27,186 nt of DNA from a virus. Positions 1 through 7,952 of this stretch are shown one piece after another. How positions within the stretch are numbered: the stretch's first letter is position 1; each line of letters opens with the position of its first letter. Made by a program: the position numbers and the translations under genes. The DNA lies in the IMG/VR virus record IMGVR_UViG_3300025913_000095, positions 1-27,186 of that record; one strand, given 5' to 3'. The notes beneath the pieces were generated by a model, which made no database searches, was not told where the DNA came from, and was given only the letters and a program-made list of their open reading frames with translations.

Positions 1-39
1 TGTTTTTACTTCTACTGCACTACTAAAATTTAATTCCAT
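1..39 (-). CDS. 5' end of a gene running off the window, unknown
   Basis: An ATG at 39-37 on the minus strand opens a frame that continues past base 1, so only 13 codons (MELNFSSAVEVKT) are visible. It is preceded by an A-rich leader with a weak GAAGAGAA stretch. It follows the 138-365 gene after about 98 bases with no other gene. Too little is present to name a family. Confidence 0.5.
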   Translation of the reverse strand, partial: MELNFSSAVEVKT

Positions 40-137
40 TTTCTCTTCTTTTATATTTATTTTTATATTTTAAAATAAATTTCTACGCAGATTTACATTC
101 CCTATAAAACTTATTAAACGGTCTAATTATTGTTATA

Positions 138-365
138 TTAGTTTAGATTTTCAAAAACTAATTCTTTATCCATATTCAATTGATTTGTAGGAACATCATC
201 TACTAATACAAATTTAGGTTTAAAATCTCTTTTAATTTCTAAATTTAGTTCTTTAGCTATTGCTTTAATATTTGTTAATGATAATTCATATTTTTTCATT
301 AACTCTTTTCTAGTTTTTCCTGAAGTTACATCTATTGTAAATTCTGTTTTTGATATTTGTTTCAT
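138..365 (-). CDS. Small helix-turn-helix-like phage protein
   Basis: A 75-residue protein. Residues 15-45 (TSGKTRKELMKKYELSLTNI and following) have the pattern of a helix-turn-helix: a helix with KTRKELMKKY, a turn around LS, and a second helix with IKAIAKELN. Proteins with an N-terminal SGKTRKEL-type helix are common in phages and are presumed to bind DNA; that is family-level inference. The C-terminal third (FVLVDDVP onward) is acidic and probably extended. It sits at the end of the small-gene run downstream of the Sak4-like gene. No target or regulation can be read from the sequence. Confidence 0.6.
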   Translation of the reverse strand: MKQISKTEFTIDVTSGKTRKELMKKYELSLTNIKAIAKELNLEIKRDFKPKFVLVDDVPTNQLNMDKELVFENLN

Positions 366-376
366 ATTATTTATTT

Positions 377-577
377 TTATTTTAAATTTTTAATTTTTTC
401 ATAATCAAAATACTTCAAATAATTATCAATCATAAAGTGACAATTAGTAGTTCCACCAACAGAATATTCTAACTTCATAGCATTATCCATTGCTTTTCCT
501 GCTGCTATTGCTTTATTTCTTAATTTATCTAAAGAATTTTGATATAATGTTTCTGCTTTTTCTTTATAAGAAATCAT
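377..577 (-). CDS. Hypothetical protein, 66 aa
   Basis: A 66-residue protein, mostly helical and basic in the first half (EKAETLYQNSLDKLRNKAIA), followed by a GGTTNCHFMIDNYLKYFDYE segment. No family is recognised. It is 11 bases upstream of the 138-365 gene and 8 bases downstream of the 586-729 gene, so it belongs to the same transcript. Confidence 0.6.
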   Translation of the reverse strand: MISYKEKAETLYQNSLDKLRNKAIAAGKAMDNAMKLEYSVGGTTNCHFMIDNYLKYFDYEKIKNLK

Positions 578-585
578 TATCTTAT

Positions 586-729
586 TTACACTAATAATAA
601 CTTTTTATTTATTGTTTTTTCATTATCTCCAAGAAACTCACCATTTATATCAAAATATTTAATCACTCCATCAGAATATTTTAAACTATATTCTCCATCT
701 TGATAAACGTATTTAGTTATAGGTTCCAT
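586..729 (-). CDS. Hypothetical protein, 47 aa
   Basis: A short frame with ATG at 729-727 and TAA at 588-586, giving 47 residues starting MEPITKYVYQDGEYSLKYSD. The alternation of aromatic and polar residues (YVYQDGEYSLKYSDGVIKYF) suggests a small beta structure, much like a WD or MORN-type hairpin, followed by a basic tail. It fills a gap that would otherwise be empty between two tightly spaced genes, which is the main reason to accept it. Confidence 0.55.
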   Translation of the reverse strand: MEPITKYVYQDGEYSLKYSDGVIKYFDINGEFLGDNEKTINKKLLLV

Positions 730-731
730 TG

Positions 732-1022
732 TTAAAATAATTCTTTCTGTAATTCCTTAGCTAATTTTAATTCTCTTTCTTTTAAATCTTTAGTATCAAT
801 TGCTTCTAAAATTAATTTAAGATTAAAAGGTTTTTCACCCTTTGCTGTTTGAATTTTTAATTCTTGTTCAGCTATTGATTGTTCAATATTAATTACTTCT
901 TTCTCTAAATCTTTTTCAGCTTTTCTAGCCTCAAAAGGAGCTTTAATTGCATCTAAAGCATCTTTACCTAACTTAATCAGGTCTATATATTTTTTCTTAA
1001 CTTCTGTTGATAATTCACTCAT
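732..1022 (-). CDS. Coiled-coil protein, 96 aa
   Basis: A 96-residue, highly charged protein. Residues 25-60 (APFEARKAEKDLEKEVINIE and following) form a clear heptad-like coiled coil, and a second helix ends with KERELKLAKELQKELF. The start overlaps the end of the 1019-1396 gene by 4 bases (ATGA type), indicating coupled translation. No enzyme motif is present. A structural or adaptor role is possible but not shown. Confidence 0.65.
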   Translation of the reverse strand: MSELSTEVKKKYIDLIKLGKDALDAIKAPFEARKAEKDLEKEVINIEQSIAEQELKIQTAKGEKPFNLKLILEAIDTKDLKERELKLAKELQKELF

Positions 1023-1396
1023 AGTAATAATAATTTTTTATTTAATTTATTTTCTTGTTTAATTGGACTCTCTAATTTATATGGACTTATTGGACCATAT
1101 TGGCTTCTATCAAATTCTCTAAATGGATCAGAACTCATACTAATCTGATTTCTATCATTAATATTACTATCATCTTCTACACAAATAGACACTATATAAA
1201 CTCTACCATTAGAAATTAGATTATTAGTCATTAAATCTTGATATTTTCTTCTTAAATCATAATTTGTTTGAGGACTTATTCTATATCTTATACCTGTCTG
1301 ATATTCTTGTATAAAATAACCATTACTAGTACTTGTTACAACATTTAAAAAATCTAATAGATTAATATTAATTACTTTCATATTAGTACAATGCAT
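1019..1396 (-). CDS. Hypothetical protein, 125 aa
   Basis: A 125-residue protein whose first ATG overlaps the stop of the Sak4-like gene (TAATG). A second ATG at codon 6 (MKVININLLDFLNV) is an equally good start. Residues 25-75 alternate hydrophobic and polar residues like a small beta-rich domain (NGYFIQEYQTGIRYRISP; GRVYIVSICVEDD). The C-terminal half is low-complexity and hydrophilic. No family is recognised. Its position directly behind a recombination ATPase hints at, but does not prove, a related role. Confidence 0.6.
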   Translation of the reverse strand: MHCTNMKVININLLDFLNVVTSTSNGYFIQEYQTGIRYRISPQTNYDLRRKYQDLMTNNLISNGRVYIVSICVEDDSNINDRNQISMSSDPFREFDRSQYGPISPYKLESPIKQENKLNKKLLLL

Positions 1397-2205
1397 TAGT
1401 CAATATATATTTTAGACCAGAATGTTTCTGAATAATCTTTTTTCTCATTACTCCATTCTCCAATCATTAAATCCTGACCAGTAAGATGTTTACTTCTACT
1501 ACCTTCAGCTACAGCTTCTCCAGCTTTAAAACTTAAATATGTATTACCATCAGATCCTCTATGCAAATAAGCAATTGTGTCTACAAATGAAGTTGTTATT
1601 GACTTGAGCTTGCCTGTTAAATCAATATCTCTACCAACAACCTGATCTCCATTTTTACTTTCAATTAATTTATCCTTAATATGAGCTAAAAATATTTTTC
1701 TACATTTTAGAGCTTTCATTCTAAGAAACCATTTTTGATAAGACTCTCTACTCCATCTATAACCATAACCTTGACCTAAACTATGAACAGATTCAAATCC
1801 TTCTTTTCCTGGAGGAAATTTAGCTCCTAATTTATCTTGTGGTGCTAATCCTCTATCAATATGTTCTTGTAGCACTCTATTAAATGATTTACCTTGACTA
1901 CTATTCATATAATTTAATGTACCTTCAATCTCACACCATTCTTCTAATCTAGTCATTGTATCAAATGCAAGATATTTATATGGATTTTCTTTCTCAAGCC
2001 AAGTTAATAATTCATCTAATTCCTTTAAATTATTAACATTATGAACATATCCATTAACATAATTAGCTCCACCTTCCAATTCTATAATTCCACAATCCTC
2101 AATTCTACTAACTAAATCAGTTTTACCCATTTTAGGTTTAGAATAAATTAGAATTTCATTAGGAGATTGTAAACTAACTAATGTTTTTTCTTTCTTAAAT
2201 GCCAT
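1396..2205 (-). CDS. Sak4/RecA-like ATPase (AAA_24 type), probable phage recombinase
   Basis: A 269-residue P-loop ATPase. The Walker A motif SKPKMGKT lies at residues 22-29, immediately after a short N-terminal segment, and a Walker B-like strand YKYLAFDT ends in Asp82. A later strand KIFLAHIKDK (about residue 170) matches the sensor strand of the RecA core. The size, the very early P-loop and the absence of other domains fit the phage AAA_24/Sak4 group, which acts in single-strand annealing or strand exchange with a phage SSB. It lies at the downstream end of the replication operon, 2 bases after the 2207-2416 gene. An alternative is a generic phage NTPase of unknown role. The ATPase assignment is firm; recombination is family inference. 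Confidence 0.8.
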   Translation of the reverse strand: MAFKKEKTLVSLQSPNEILIYSKPKMGKTDLVSRIEDCGIIELEGGANYVNGYVHNVNNLKELDELLTWLEKENPYKYLAFDTMTRLEEWCEIEGTLNYMNSSQGKSFNRVLQEHIDRGLAPQDKLGAKFPPGKEGFESVHSLGQGYGYRWSRESYQKWFLRMKALKCRKIFLAHIKDKLIESKNGDQVVGRDIDLTGKLKSITTSFVDTIAYLHRGSDGNTYLSFKAGEAVAEGSRSKHLTGQDLMIGEWSNEKKDYSETFWSKIYID

Positions 2206-2206
2206 T

Positions 2207-2416
2207 TTATCCTTTTATTTCTTTTTTAATTTCATTTACAAATTTTAACAAATCTTTAGCAAATTTCTCCAATTGTTTTAAATTTAAATTATAATCCAAT
2301 GACAATTGAATGTCATCTTCTTGTAAATCATAAGTTAAATAAACCTCTGTAGGTTCTTCTATTGGAATATCTGAATTAATAAAGATTGTTTCATTATAAT
2401 ATATTTGTTTTTCCAT
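2207..2416 (-). CDS. Hypothetical acidic protein, 69 aa
   Basis: A 69-residue protein directly abutting the GIY-YIG endonuclease gene (its ATG is the next base after that stop). It begins MEKQIYYNETIFINSDIPIE and continues as predicted beta strands, then a charged helix (LKQLEKFAKDLLKFVNEIKK). No family recognised. It probably belonged to the original operon before the endonuclease inserted between it and the helicase gene. Confidence 0.6.
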   Translation of the reverse strand: MEKQIYYNETIFINSDIPIEEPTEVYLTYDLQEDDIQLSLDYNLNLKQLEKFAKDLLKFVNEIKKEIKG

Positions 2417-3271
2417 TTATAATTTTTCTATTATTTTATATTTCCATTTAAATTCTTTATATGAAGCTCTAATACCCCTTAAACATCTTGATATAGAAGT
2501 TTCTAATCCATTAATATTAATGGCAGCACTAGTTATAGATTCATGTTCTCTAATAAAATTATTATTTAAATCTAATTGTATTATAGTCTTCTTTCTAGTA
2601 TTTTCATAAGTTCTAGGTTTTCCTACAAAAGTATCTTTAAAAATTAAAGGAATTTCATTATTGATTTTAAATTTCCACTTAAATCCTTGACTTTTACTTC
2701 TATTGTTATTACAACAAGCACTAATACCAGAAGGATCAAATCCTAACTTACCAAGTTCTAAAGTAGTTCTCCACTCTTTAATAAACATATTATCTAAGCC
2801 GTATTGTAAAACAGGTTTATTATTAGTCATAATTTGACTTTTTCTAGCCTCTTTTAAACTGTTTTTATGCTCTTCTGTAAAATGACCACCAAAAGCATAA
2901 TGATTTTCACCAGTATTTGATTCTTTCAATTTTCTTTTATGTTCTTCACTAATAGTTCTTCCAATAAAAGGTCTATCTGCAATTTCACATAAATTATAAC
3001 CAAATCGACGATCATAACAATATGTTAAATCAATCCATTTTTGTTCATAAAAGATTAAATCTTCTATATTTTTGACATATTGTATAACTTCAAAAATAAA
3101 TACTCCTCTCTTATGTTTATTATAAGAATTTTGCAAATATTTATTTGTGTGTCTATTATGTTTTAAATTAGAAAAATGTTGTGTCTTTCTTTTAGAGAGA
3201 TTTTGTGCAGAACCTATATAAATTTTAGAATTATTTATATTAGTTATTCGATATATTCCAGCTTGTTTCAT
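2417..3271 (-). CDS. Free-standing GIY-YIG homing endonuclease with NUMOD repeats
   Basis: A 284-residue endonuclease. GIY is at residues 5-7 and YIG at 18-20, followed by SKRKTQH, and by Glu76 in FYEQKWID, which matches the metal-binding glutamate of the family. Residues about 105-140 hold two NUMOD3-like segments (TISEEHKRKLKES, FTEEHKNSLKEA), and the C-terminal half holds two NUMOD1-like DNA-binding segments (VLQYGLDNMFIKEW and IIQLDLNNNFIREHE). This is the layout of phage homing endonucleases that cut a cognate DNA site and spread their own gene. It sits between the DnaB-type helicase and the 2207-2416 gene with no intron signs, so it appears to be a free-standing insert. The 41-bp gap upstream can form a hairpin. 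Confidence 0.9.
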   Translation of the reverse strand: MKQAGIYRITNINNSKIYIGSAQNLSKRKTQHFSNLKHNRHTNKYLQNSYNKHKRGVFIFEVIQYVKNIEDLIFYEQKWIDLTYCYDRRFGYNLCEIADRPFIGRTISEEHKRKLKESNTGENHYAFGGHFTEEHKNSLKEARKSQIMTNNKPVLQYGLDNMFIKEWRTTLELGKLGFDPSGISACCNNNRSKSQGFKWKFKINNEIPLIFKDTFVGKPRTYENTRKKTIIQLDLNNNFIREHESITSAAININGLETSISRCLRGIRASYKEFKWKYKIIEKL

Positions 3272-3274
3272 AAT

Positions 3275-3303
3275 TGTAAAGTTACAAAATAAATTTGTAT
3301 TTT
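3275..3303 (-). terminator. Small hairpin between helicase and GIY-YIG genes
   Basis: The gap contains an imperfect inverted repeat, GTTACAAAATA and TATTTTACAAC, separated by six bases. It could shield the endonuclease start or attenuate transcription after the helicase gene. No clear U-tract follows it on the minus strand, so its role is uncertain. Confidence 0.3.
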
Positions 3304-3312
3304 ACAACTTAT

Positions 3313-4389
3313 TTATACCCTAAATTCACTATCTCCAAGCTCTCTAAAATAATTACACTCACCTTGAAAAAATAAATCTAAATTAATATTTCCTCCACCT
3401 CTTCTATTAAAAATAATACAAAGTTCTCTATAGTTATCTTTTAATTTTTCTATATTAAATCCTTGATATTCTTTAACTTTATAACGAGCTGGTGCAAATA
3501 AACCAATCATCAAATCACAATCCCTACCAGTTAATTTACAATCACCTAAACCATCAGCACTAGGTCTTAATTTATCAATAATTGTACTTCCCTTAAAAGT
3601 AAATTGTTGTTTTTCTTGATCTCCTGCTTGCTGTTGAATATTAACAACTGTATATTTAAAATTATCTCTCATTTTTAAACTATAATCAGAACTAAATTTA
3701 AACATAGCATCCCAAAGTTCTTGTTGTTTACCATCAATTTTTTCAGGTTGTAATAAAGATAAACTATCAGTTATAACTATAACTTGCTCATGAGGATCAT
3801 TTGGTTCATAATAATCATAAAATGGGTTAGCTACTGGATCCACTTCTGTACCATCTTTTAAAAAGAACTTACCATTTTCTCTAGCATATTTTCTAACCTC
3901 TTTATATATACCATGTGGATTTCTTATGTTATCTATTATTGTAACAATAGATTCCACTCTAGTAAAATAATCTTTATAACTGTCTATTAATTGTTCAACT
4001 CTATCCTCTAAAACATATCCTTTAAAATAAGATTTTAAATTATCCATAGAGATAATATATTTCTTATCATTATATATTTTATTAGAAATCATTTGTAATA
4101 ATTTATCTTCTTTCGAGATTTCCAAGCTGAAATAAAAAATTTTTAATTTAAGATTAGTTTTATTATTTAATATATAATTTAAAGGTTCATATAAATATAG
4201 ATAATCAGCAATTTGAGTTTTCCCAACTTTACTGTTTGCTGTTATAATTACATATCTACCTTTTTGTACTCCAGGAAGAACAGTAGAGAGTTTAGGTAAA
4301 TTTAACCAAGGTATTAAAATATCTTCACCTTTTAATCTCTTCTGTTTGTTTTCCTTTAGCTCTTCTATTACTCTTTCTATAATACTCAT
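3313..4389 (-). CDS. dnaB: Replicative DnaB-type helicase, short form
   Basis: A 358-residue RecA-fold ATPase. It has Walker A ANSKVGKT at residues 51-58, the DnaB motif H1a-like FSLE at 87-90, a Walker B strand VIVITDSLSLL around Asp208, and a later VNIQQQAGDQE segment in the position of the DnaB sensor/loop region. The usual N-terminal collar domain of bacterial DnaB (about 150 residues) is missing; only about 40 residues precede the core. Such short DnaB-type helicases are known in phages, including crAss-like phages. It unwinds DNA ahead of the phage polymerase at the fork. The next gene (4386-4997) lies upstream with an ATGA overlap and may load it. Confidence 0.85.
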   Translation of the reverse strand: MSIIERVIEELKENKQKRLKGEDILIPWLNLPKLSTVLPGVQKGRYVIITANSKVGKTQIADYLYLYEPLNYILNNKTNLKLKIFYFSLEISKEDKLLQMISNKIYNDKKYIISMDNLKSYFKGYVLEDRVEQLIDSYKDYFTRVESIVTIIDNIRNPHGIYKEVRKYARENGKFFLKDGTEVDPVANPFYDYYEPNDPHEQVIVITDSLSLLQPEKIDGKQQELWDAMFKFSSDYSLKMRDNFKYTVVNIQQQAGDQEKQQFTFKGSTIIDKLRPSADGLGDCKLTGRDCDLMIGLFAPARYKVKEYQGFNIEKLKDNYRELCIIFNRRGGGNINLDLFFQGECNYFRELGDSEFRV

Positions 4390-4997
4390 AATCTATCTTC
4401 TCTTAATTCATCACTTCCATTCTTATCAATAAACCCATCTTTCCTAATAATCTCTTCAACTTCTAATTTATATAATTCCCATTCTCTCTGGTTTAACCAT
4501 GTTGTCATTAATTTAAAATATTCTAAACTTTTAGCCTTAGTTCTTAAATTAATTTCATAATTAACACATTGTAATATTAAAGAATGTAATGCTTCATCAA
4601 TTCTACCATTTTTAATAATAATAGATTTATATAAATTCTTACATTTTTCAGGATTTCCTTGTAATCTTCTTTCAGAATTACCAGCTTTAATAGGAAAATG
4701 ATCCCTTAGTTGTTGAAAAGCATCATCAAATGTTAATGTACCATTATAATTAATTATTCCAAGAAATTCTTTAGCAAATTTATCTGTTAATTCAACATTA
4801 TTTAAATCATTGGTTTCTCCAGTAAAAATTAACCAATTATCATTAGATAATAATTCATAAATATTAATAGGAATAGATTTATTATTATTAATATAATTAG
4901 CTAACGCATCTACTTCTTCATTATAAATACACCAAAGAATAAAATAAGCTTCTAATGGAATCTTTAATTTTAATAATTTATCTATATTAACTTGCAT
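4386..4997 (-). CDS. Possible helicase loader/replication protein, 203 aa
   Basis: A 203-residue mostly helical protein whose stop overlaps the start of the DnaB-type helicase (ATGA), so the two are translationally coupled. The central part has ERRLQGNPEKCKNLYKSII, and the C-terminal part has MTTWLNQREWELY. This layout resembles phage replication proteins placed next to DnaB helicases. It has no Walker motif, so it is not a DnaC-type ATPase. The loader or adaptor role is inference from position and overall look. Confidence 0.55.
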   Translation of the reverse strand: MQVNIDKLLKLKIPLEAYFILWCIYNEEVDALANYINNNKSIPINIYELLSNDNWLIFTGETNDLNNVELTDKFAKEFLGIINYNGTLTFDDAFQQLRDHFPIKAGNSERRLQGNPEKCKNLYKSIIIKNGRIDEALHSLILQCVNYEINLRTKAKSLEYFKLMTTWLNQREWELYKLEVEEIIRKDGFIDKNGSDELREDRL

Positions 4998-5205
4998 TAT
5001 TCTCCTTAAATTTATCTAAATAATATTCCTTAGCTATATTATAAGCTTGTTCCATTAACATTTGGTTAATCATATCTCTAGGAATATTAATATTTACTTG
5101 TTTTTCTTTTAAATCAAAAATATATCTCTGAATTACTTCTATTTTATTTGGTGGTTGTAATTCTGCTATTTGAATTAATGATTTAATATCTTCATCATTT
5201 ATCAT
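4987..5205 (-). CDS. Hypothetical protein, 72 aa
   Basis: A 72-residue, largely helical protein (NDEDIKSLIQIAELQPPNKI, then a second helix with MLMEQAYNIAKEYYLDKFKE). It overlaps the 4386-4997 gene by 11 bases and touches the 5205-5480 gene by one base. No family recognised; the tight coupling suggests a partner of the replication proteins. Confidence 0.6.
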   Translation of the reverse strand: MINDEDIKSLIQIAELQPPNKIEVIQRYIFDLKEKQVNINIPRDMINQMLMEQAYNIAKEYYLDKFKENNAS

Positions 5206-5480
5206 TATAATATATCATAAGTTGCTTCAAATATATCTTTCTTACAAGGATAATATTCACCTTTTATACCTCTTATAATTATATCATCATTTGTTACATT
5301 ATATGAAGTTCCTTCCAATGTCTTTACACTTATTGTCTTGCTATCATAATTTAATACAAAATTATCAAGAAAATTATCATTAAATGAATTAACCCATTCA
5401 ACTAATTTTGTACCATTCTCTGATGATTCTGTATTAATTATATAATAATCAATTATTACTGGTTTTTTCTTCGCTTTCAT
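5205..5480 (-). CDS. Conserved phage protein of the 'KKPV...GEYYPCKKDIF' type
   Basis: A 91-residue protein. It opens with MKAKKKPVIIDYY and closes with DDIIIRGIKGEYYPCKKDIF followed by EATYDIL. This start and end pattern (basic KKPV strand; I-x-G-x-K-G-E-x-Y-P-C-K-x-D-I-F-x-x-T-Y) is a widespread small phage family of unknown function that I recognise from many Caudoviricetes. The fold is probably a small beta-rich domain with a single conserved Cys. It overlaps the 5449-5625 gene by 32 bases. Confidence 0.75.
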   Translation of the reverse strand: MKAKKKPVIIDYYIINTESSENGTKLVEWVNSFNDNFLDNFVLNYDSKTISVKTLEGTSYNVTNDDIIIRGIKGEYYPCKKDIFEATYDIL

Positions 5481-5625
5481 TTATATTTTCAATTTGTTGT
5501 TCATTTAAATTTATATCAAACTCATATTTTAAATCATCAATTAAATCATGAATATTATCATATATTTTACTTTTCATCATAAAATCAATATACATTTGTA
5601 ATTCTTCTGGTTCTTCAATAATCAT
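5449..5625 (-). CDS. Hypothetical acidic helical protein, 58 aa
   Basis: A short frame with ATG at 5625-5623 and TGA at 5451-5449, 58 residues. It begins MIIEEPEELQMYIDFMMKSK and is strongly acidic (about one third Asp/Glu) and helical. It overlaps the next gene's start by 32 bases in another frame. Overlaps this long are unusual here, so the real stop-region use is less certain, but the frame fills an otherwise empty 165-bp gap. Confidence 0.5.
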   Translation of the reverse strand: MIIEEPEELQMYIDFMMKSKIYDNIHDLIDDLKYEFDINLNEQQIENINESEEKTSNN

Positions 5626-5645
5626 AAATTTAAATTTAGTTTAGT

Positions 5646-5903
5646 TTACTTCCAATTTTCTATTACATCATAATACATAGGTTCTTTATTCTCATAAAAT
5701 CCATGTCTAAAATACTTCTTTCCTTTTAAATAAGCTTTCAAATGTCTTTTTTCATGAGCTTCTTCTAAAGAAGAAATAAAACCATCAATTTTACCACCAA
5801 AACTTCTTGTTAATTCTTTAGGTTCTTCAATTTTAGACATATCTCTATCATTAACTAACTGAGTAGCCATCCAAGATATATCTTCTTTACCATCTTCTGT
5901 CAT
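5646..5903 (-). CDS. Hypothetical protein, 85 aa
   Basis: An 85-residue protein with mixed charge. The middle contains SFGGKIDGFISSLEEAHEKR, and the end contains GKKYFRHGFYENKEPMYYDV. No family recognised. Its ATG is 2 bases after the stop of the Zn-ribbon-like gene at 5906-6085. Confidence 0.55.
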   Translation of the reverse strand: MTEDGKEDISWMATQLVNDRDMSKIEEPKELTRSFGGKIDGFISSLEEAHEKRHLKAYLKGKKYFRHGFYENKEPMYYDVIENWK

Positions 5904-5905
5904 AT

Positions 5906-6085
5906 TTATTCTTCTTTATTACTTTTATTATGTAAATTTAACCATACTTCTTCTCTACATTCAAAACACAACCAATAATCTCTTTCTACTTCTTTTAATT
6001 CATCAAATTCACAACATTTATCACAATATCCATTTCTATCAGGTTTATAATAAAATTCTGGAGGATTTAAATCTCTTTCTAACAT
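5906..6085 (-). CDS. Small zinc-ribbon-like protein, 59 aa
   Basis: ATG at 6085-6083, TAA at 5908-5906, 59 residues. It carries two cysteine pairs spaced like a zinc ribbon: CDKCCE near residues 21-26 and CFEC at 40-43, about 15 residues apart. It lies 5 bases downstream of the ligase gene. Four Cys in a CxxC...CxxC arrangement very likely bind one zinc ion. A role in DNA or RNA binding is plausible but unproven. Confidence 0.65.
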   Translation of the reverse strand: MLERDLNPPEFYYKPDRNGYCDKCCEFDELKEVERDYWLCFECREEVWLNLHNKSNKEE

Positions 6086-6090
6086 ATTTA

Positions 6091-7164
6091 TTAATTTAAA
6101 TCATTTCTAATTCCAACCATTACAGGAAATCTAGGAATTCCATCATCTGTTAATTCAAAATATCTAATAGTTGCTATTTTACCAATATACTCATCTTTAT
6201 TAGTTAATAAATCTTCTCTATCAGCATGAGATAATTTACAGCCTGCTTTAAAAAATTTACTATGTAAGCCTAATGTAAATAAAGGGGTTCCATGTAAAGG
6301 ATTAGCATCATTTGGTTCTATATCATAAATTGGTAAATCCATATCTTTAAAGTCTTTATACTTTAATAAATTAGAACTTCTTCCATTAACTTTATAACCT
6401 TCTTCTCCATGTCTAATGATAGAACCTTCAAAACCATCATTTATATTTAAAGAATGTGAAATTTTTAAATCACTTTCAGACTTACAAGGAGTAGTCTCTA
6501 CTAATTCAACTGTTTTAAAGAAAATTAAATTCTTACAAATTAAAGAATGTCTAGTATTATATGATTTATCAGAAATAACATCATATACATGATATTTTAT
6601 TAATTCAGATTCACCCTTTCTATATTTTTTAATTAGTTTCATATTTTCTTGAAAGCTTAATCCATGAGCATATAATTCACCATCCAAAATAATATCTTGT
6701 TTAATATTAGATAAATCATCAATAATATGTTGCATATTTTCAATTATCTTACCATCTCTAGACATTAATTTAACATCTCCATTTGATTTAATAAAAGCAA
6801 GGCAACGTTGACCATCTAATTTAGGCTGAATAAATACATTTTTAGACCAATCTATTTTATGCTTTTCATCATCATATGATTTAGCTAACATAGGAAGAAT
6901 TACTTTTTCACTTTCAGCTAATTCTTTAGTTTCAAAATAACCTTCATCAAGTTTTTGTTTAATCAAAGAATCCATTTCTAATAAAGCTTGTTGATTACAA
7001 TCTGTACCATTAGATTTACCAATATTCTTAGGAGTACAAAACTTTTGATGTTTAACTAATTTACCATCTTCTAATCCACTTTCTTGAATTAATAAAGCTC
7101 CTTGAGTATAAATTTGCCATATTCTAATCTTTCCACGACTATCACGCTTATATAATATTTTCAT
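6091..7164 (-). CDS. ATP-dependent DNA ligase with N-terminal WGR-like domain
   Basis: A 357-residue ligase that seals nicks in phage DNA through an enzyme-AMP intermediate. The nucleotidyltransferase motifs are all visible: motif I QPKLDGQR with the AMP-accepting Lys115, motif III DGELYAHG at 161-168, motif IV DGFEGSIIRH near 243-252, and motif V LLKYK at 266-270. The C-terminal 85 residues form the expected OB-like region. Residues 1-80 (IRIWQIYTQG, then GKSNGTDCNQQALLEMDSL) look like a WGR-type domain, seen fused to ligases in several phages. It abuts the 7164-7952 gene by one base. Motif evidence makes the assignment strong. Confidence 0.93.
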   Translation of the reverse strand: MKILYKRDSRGKIRIWQIYTQGALLIQESGLEDGKLVKHQKFCTPKNIGKSNGTDCNQQALLEMDSLIKQKLDEGYFETKELAESEKVILPMLAKSYDDEKHKIDWSKNVFIQPKLDGQRCLAFIKSNGDVKLMSRDGKIIENMQHIIDDLSNIKQDIILDGELYAHGLSFQENMKLIKKYRKGESELIKYHVYDVISDKSYNTRHSLICKNLIFFKTVELVETTPCKSESDLKISHSLNINDGFEGSIIRHGEEGYKVNGRSSNLLKYKDFKDMDLPIYDIEPNDANPLHGTPLFTLGLHSKFFKAGCKLSHADREDLLTNKDEYIGKIATIRYFELTDDGIPRFPVMVGIRNDLN

Positions 7165-7952
7165 TAAAATATAGTTTTATCAATTGAAAATTCTATTTTA
7201 TCTAATTTAATTTTATGTTTCACAAATAAATTATCTAATTCTTGTTGAAATTCTTCAATATATTTATTATATAACCATTCATGATGTTCCTGTTTAGTAC
7301 ATAATTCTCTATAATCATTTGCTTCATTTAAACGTAAACTCATATAAGGAAAACTTAAAGAATTAAGAAATCCTTTAAAAGAAATACTATCTTTATAATT
7401 ATTACGTCTAATACAATCAAACCAATATAAATTAAATAATTCTTGTAAATATATTTCATTAGTTTCCCAATTAGCATTAGACATAAATTCCATTGCTATT
7501 CTAATATTATCTTCTTGTCTAGATTTCAATAAATCACTACATTGAATAAATAATTCTTGATTACCATCATATTTATAAAGATATTTATATAATTCAGTAT
7601 CTAAAATATAATTATTATATTGATTATAAGTATTAAAGAAGTGTTCAATATTATATCTAGTATGAATTGCAACTTCACTTTTAGTTAAATAAGAAAAATT
7701 TGATTTCAATTTATAATAATCAGAAATAACAATAACATCAGCCTTAGATACATCTCTTTTTATAATAAATCCACTATCTCTTAATTTAGTCTGAGAAACT
7801 GTATTATTAATTAAATATAAAGATTTTCCTTTAATATCTTCAGAAATATATTTTATATTATTATTTTCAAAGAAATCATTAAATTCTTGTTTATTATAAT
7901 AATTCTCATTATATTTAACTTCTAAATGAATAGGTTTATTGTTTATTTGCAT
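7164..7952 (-). CDS. MoxR/VWA-neighbourhood protein, 262 aa, with D-N-x-x-[LI]-A motif
   Basis: A 262-residue protein of unknown family. The N-terminal half contains a beta strand pattern SKADVIVISDYYKL around residue 90. The middle holds SRQEDNIRIAMEFMSNANW, matching the D-N-x-x-[LI]-A pattern found in several neighbours. The C-terminus is helical. The protein encoded just upstream (7936-8763) has the same order of elements: a KADYVIINKFNL strand followed by SHSDNHQLAINMIIGSDL and then NNWEW. I infer that the two are distant paralogues produced by duplication. They overlap by 17 bases and lie between the MoxR ATPase and ligase. Confidence 0.7.
   Translation of the reverse strand: MQINNKPIHLEVKYNENYYNKQEFNDFFENNNIKYISEDIKGKSLYLINNTVSQTKLRDSGFIIKRDVSKADVIVISDYYKLKSNFSYLTKSEVAIHTRYNIEHFFNTYNQYNNYILDTELYKYLYKYDGNQELFIQCSDLLKSRQEDNIRIAMEFMSNANWETNEIYLQELFNLYWFDCIRRNNYKDSISFKGFLNSLSFPYMSLRLNEANDYRELCTKQEHHEWLYNKYIEEFQQELDNLFVKHKIKLDKIEFSIDKTIF

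Noticed and set aside
1780-1810. tRNA T-arm-like GATTCAAATCC
   Set aside because: It lies in the middle of the Sak4-like coding frame and has no matching acceptor stem.
3275-3300. ATACAAATTTAT sequence resembling the IQIY codons upstream of the GIY-YIG gene
   Set aside because: It is not followed by a stop in that frame and no frame leads into it; it is part of an AT-rich hairpin.
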